From Cherax quadricarinatus (lineage: Eukaryota; Arthropoda; Malacostraca; Decapoda; Parastacidae), in the NCBI RefSeq assembly GCF_038502225.1, contig NC_091372.1:1613534-1677533 (forward strand): a DNA stretch of 64,000 nt, written 5' to 3'. This document shows positions 60,401-64,000 of this stretch, piece after piece; position 1 is the stretch's first letter, and every line of letters begins with the position of its first letter. A program made the position numbers and the translations under genes. The notes under the pieces are model-generated. The model worked only from the letters and a program-made list of their open reading frames with translations. It was not told where the DNA came from and searched no databases.

Positions 60401-63321
60401 ACAGTGCACCAGGTACTGTAGTGGGTACTGAGCACTATGTACTGTAGTGAGTACAGTGCACCAGGTACTGTAGTGGGTACTGAGCACTAGGTACTGTAGT
60501 GGGTACAGTGCACCAGGTACTGTAGTGGGTACTGAGCACTAGGTACTGTAGTGGGTACAGTGCACCAGGTACTGTAGTGGGTACTGAGCACTATGTACTG
60601 TAGTGGGTACAGTGCACCAGGTACTGTAGTGGGTACTGAGCACTAGGTACTGTAGTGGGTACAGTGCACCAGGTACTGTAGTGGGTACTGAGCACTAGGT
60701 ACTGTAGTGGGTACAGTGCACCAGATACTGTAGTGGGTACAGTGCAACAGGTACTGTAGTGGGTACTGAGCACTAGGTACTGTAGTGGGTACAGTGCACC
60801 AGGTACTGTAGTGGGTACTGAGCACAAGATACTGTAGTGGGTACAGTGCACCAGGTACTGTAGTGGGTACAGTGCACCAGGTACTGTAGTGGGTACTGAG
60901 CACTAGGTACTGTAGTGGGTACAGAGCACCAGGTACTGTAGTGGGTACAGTGCACCAGGTACTGTAGTCGATACTGAGCACTAGGTACTGTAGTGGGTAC
61001 TGAGCACTAGGTACTGTAGTGAGTACAGTACACCAGGTACTGTAGTGGGTACAGTGCACCAAGTACTGTAGTGGGTACTGAGCACTAGGTACTGTAGTGG
61101 GTACAGAGCACCAGGTACTGTAGTGGGTACTGAGCACTAGGTACTGTAGTGGGTACAGTGCACCAGGTACTGTAGTGGGTACTGAGCACTAGGTACTGTA
61201 GTGGGTACAGTGCACCAGGTACTGTAGTGGGTACTGAGCACTAGGTACTGTAGTGGGTACTGAGCACTATGTACTGTAGTGGGTACAGTGCACCAGGTAC
61301 TGTAGTGGGTACAGTGCACCAGGTACTGTAGTGGGTACTGAGCACTATGTACTGTAGTGGGTACAGTGCACCAGGTACTGTAGTGGGTACTGAGCATTAG
61401 GTACTGTAGTGGGTACAGTGCACCAGGTACTGTAGTGGGTACAGTGCACCAGGTACTGTAATGGGTACTGAGCACTATGTACTGTAGTGGGTACAGTGCA
61501 CCAGGTACTGTAGTGGGTACTGAGCACTATGTACTGTAGTGGGTACACTGCACCAGGTACTGTAGTGGGTACTGAGCACTATGTACTGTAGTGGGTACAG
61601 TGCACCAGGTACTGTAGTGGGTACTGAGCACTAGGTACTGTAGTGGGTACAGTGCACCAGGTACTGTAGTGGGTACTGAGCACTATGTACTGTAGTGAGT
61701 ACAGTGCACCAGGTACTGTAGTGGGTACTGAGCACTAGGTACTGTAGTGGGTACAGTGCACCAGATACTGTGGGTACTGAGCACTAGGTACTGTAGTGGG
61801 TACAGTGCACCAGGTACTGTAGTGGGTACTGAGCACTATGTACTGTAGTGGGTACAGTGCACCAGGTACTGTAGTGGGTACTGAGCACTAGGTACTGTAG
61901 TGGGTACAGTGCACCAGGTACTGTAGTGGGTACTGAGCATTAGGTACTGTAGTGGGTACAGTGCACCAGATACTGTAGTGGGTACAGTGCAACAGGTACT
62001 GTAGTGGGTACTGAGCACTAGGTACTGTAGTGGGTACAGTGCACCAGGTACTGTAGTGGGTACTGAGCACAAGATACTGTAGTGGGTACAGTGCACCAGG
62101 TACTGTAGTGGGTACAGTGCACCAGGTACTGTAGTGGGTACTGAGCACTAGGTACTGTAGTGGGTACAGAGCACCAGGTACTGTAGTGGGTACAGTGCAC
62201 CAGGTACTGTAGTCGATACTGAGCACTAGGTACTGTAGTGGGTACTGAGCACTAGGTACTGTAGTGAGTACAGTACACCAGGTATACTGTAGTGGGTACA
62301 GTGCACCAAGTACTGTAGTGGGTACTGAGCACTAGGTACTGTAGTGGGTACAGAGCACCAGGTACTGTAGTGGGTACTGAGCACTAGGTACTGTAGTGGG
62401 TACAGTGCACCAGGTACTGTAGTGGGTACAGTGTACCAGGTACTGTAGTGGGTACAGTGCACCAGGTACTGTAGTGGGTACAGTGCACCAGGTACTGTAG
62501 TGGGTACAGTGCACCAGGTACTGTAGTGGGTACTGAGCACTAGGTACTGTAGTGGGTACAGTGCACCAGGTACTGTAGTGGGTACTGAGCACTAGGTACT
62601 GTAGTGGGTACAGTGCACCAGGTACTGTAGTGGGTACTGAGCACTAGGTACTGTAGTGGGTACAGTGCACCAGGTACTGTAGTGGGTACAGTGCACCAAG
62701 TACTGTAGTGGGTACTGAGCACTAGGTACTGTAGTGGGTACAGTGTACCAGGTACTGTAGTGGGTACAGTGCACCAAGTACTGTAGTGGGTACTGAGCAC
62801 TAGGTACTGTAGTGGGTACAGAGCACCAGGTACTGTAGTGGGTACTGAGCACTAGGTACTGTAGTGGGTACAGTGCACCAGGTACTGTAGTGGGTACTGA
62901 GCACTAGGTACTGTAGTGGGTACAGTGCACCAGGTACTGTAGTGGGTACAGTGCACCAGGTACTGTAGTGGGTACTGAGCACTAGGTACTGTAGTGGGTA
63001 CAGAGCACCAGGTACTGTAGTGGGTACAGTGCACCAGGTACTGTAGTGGGTACTGAGCACTAGGTACTGTAGTGGGTACAGAGCACCAGGTACTGTAGTG
63101 GGTACTGAGCACTAGGTACTGTAGTGGGTACAGTGCACCAGGTACTGTAGTGGGTACTGAGCACTAGGTACTGTAGTGGGTACAGTGCACCAGGTACTGT
63201 AGTGGGTACAGTGCACCAGGTACTGTAGTGGGTACTGAGCACTAGGTACTGTAGTGGGTACAGTGCACCAGGTACTGTAGTGGGTACAGTGCACCAGGTA
63301 CTGTAGTGGGTACAGTGCACC
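57416..63321. repeat. 26-bp satellite, copy B
   Basis: About 227 units. Retains the 1245-bp higher-order repeat (60591-60851 against 61836-62096). Differs from copy A by a rearranged patch near 58510, a 2-bp insertion near 62284 and fewer ACAGTGCACC units at the right end. Confidence 0.96.
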
Positions 63322-63720
63322 AGCTGGATGTAACAAAAGCAGTGTGACCAGGTAACATATCACCTCAGGTGCCGAGTGAAGGATAACACAGTTACGTGAC
63401 TTGATAGAATGATATTTTGTTATACACTAGTGTGTGGACAGGTATCATACACTCGTATGTGAACATAGACAATATCATACACTAACCATACATTGGCCAG
63501 CAGTGTATCGTAAAGTTTACAAACACACAACCTTCAGGAACACCGTCAAACAATACAAACAAGACGTAGACAAACACGTCACTCTTAATGGCAAGATTTC
63601 TCACACCTGGAAACTGTACCTAAAATGTTCACTGATATTTAAGGAGATTCTTACCTTATCAACTACCAGTGTTTATAGGATAATTATTGATTTTTTTATC
63701 ACTTTATTTATAGATTGTAG

Positions 63721-63723
<3 letters not shown>
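63322..63723. other. Spacer after the 26-bp satellite, copy B
   Basis: Copy of 53522-53927 with several base changes (for example ATATTTTGTTATAC for ATATTTCGTCATAC). No gene seen. Confidence 0.8.

Positions 63724-63805
<82 letters not shown>
63724..63805. repeat. TA microsatellite, copy B
   Basis: About 80 bp of TA repeat; unlike copy A it continues into unrelated low-copy DNA (GTATGTATGTTCATATAC). Confidence 0.95.
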
Positions 63806-63816
<11 letters not shown>

Positions 63817-63925
63817 CATATACTTGTAGATACTATTAGACACATCACACACTACAATTACTACTACTATCATTAGTGATAGTTGACACATACTTGACCG
63901 CCAGTATAGCGGCTGCTCACTCTGT

Positions 63926-64000
63926 ATACCTGGAGATGGTGTCGGGGGTCAGTGCCCCCGCGGCCCGGTCTGTGACCAGGCCTAGTGGTGTATCAGAGCC
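63926..64000 (+). repeat. GC-rich dispersed repeat, copy 3 (runs off the window)
   Basis: ACCTGGAGATGGTGTCGGGG, GTCAGTGCCCCCGCGG, CCCGGTCTGTGACCAGG, then CCTAGTGGTGTATCAGAGCC. Similar to 13263-13331, with the extension past CCAGG that the other copies lack. Confidence 0.85.

Larger units (their letters stand above)
53996..63805 (+). repeat. Second copy (B) of a ~10-kb tandem segmental duplication
   Basis: Repeats 44016-53988 in the same orientation at an offset of 9980 bp through the 41-bp array and spacer. Copy B is about 180 bp shorter because of unit gains and losses in the 26-bp array (including a scrambled patch at about 58505-58525). The end spacers differ at several bases. Confidence 0.93.

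Noticed and set aside
47436..63321. Many long minus-strand frames rich in THYSTWC and VPGALYP
   Set aside because: Products of the 26-bp satellite. Frames cycle through all three phases and exist equally in overlapping registers.

Overview
This window looks like gene-poor, satellite-rich nuclear DNA of an animal, most likely a decapod crustacean such as a crayfish or lobster. The lineage call rests on remembered resemblance of several dispersed repeats to decapod genomic DNA: a GC-rich repeat carrying CGCGGCCCGGTCTGTGACC, a short element with GTCGTGCCGAATA ends, and a LINE tail reading CTTGTGGCTTAGCGCTTC. I could not run a search. No rRNA, intact tRNA, CRISPR array or bacterial-style operon is present. 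About 60% of the window is tandem repeat in at least a dozen families, with periods of 28, 28, 32, 61, 27-33, 16, 23, ~32, 30, 48, 28, 44, 41 and 26 bp. Most of the rest is transposon debris. The only possible host coding sequence I can defend is one short candidate exon near 3.8 kb.

Layout. 1-3.5 kb: two adjacent 28-bp satellites that appear homologous. 3.5-4.8 kb: candidate exon, tRNA-like repeat head, hairpin minisatellite, and a terminal-inverted-repeat element in a TA microsatellite. 4.8-8.5 kb: a 5'-truncated RTE-type LINE, split by a near-perfect 0.5-kb palindrome with an 11-bp target duplication. 8.5-9.4 kb: inverted tRNA-like dimer, microsatellites and low-copy DNA. 9.4-16.05 kb: a foldback-like structure with tandem-repeat outer arms, non-tandem inner arms and a small loop. 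16.1-17.6 kb: 23-bp satellite. 17.9-21 kb: dispersed repeats, a ~32-bp minisatellite and a short TIR element. 21.4-22.8 kb: decayed gag-like ORF1 of a second LINE family. 23.85-24.4 kb: 30-bp satellite. 25.8-32.2 kb: 48-bp satellite with higher-order structure, then a Penelope-like fragment, a 28-bp and a 44-bp array. 33.8-34.7 kb: two short TIR elements in TA repeats. 36.1-47.0 kb: a 41-bp satellite interrupted by a 6.46-kb LINE with gag, endonuclease, reverse transcriptase and RNase H remnants. 47.4-53.5 kb: 26-bp satellite. About 54.0-63.8 kb is a second, nearly identical copy of ~44.0-53.99 kb.

No set of genes works together here. The biology is that of mobile elements and satellites: three insertions of one LINE family share 12-bp target duplications, short TIR elements sit in TA repeats, inverted structures recur at several scales, and a ~10-kb block has been recently duplicated with a fold-back junction. 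All LINE reading frames here are broken, so these copies are inferred to be inactive. Long reading frames across the satellites follow from repeat units that lack stops and are not called as genes.
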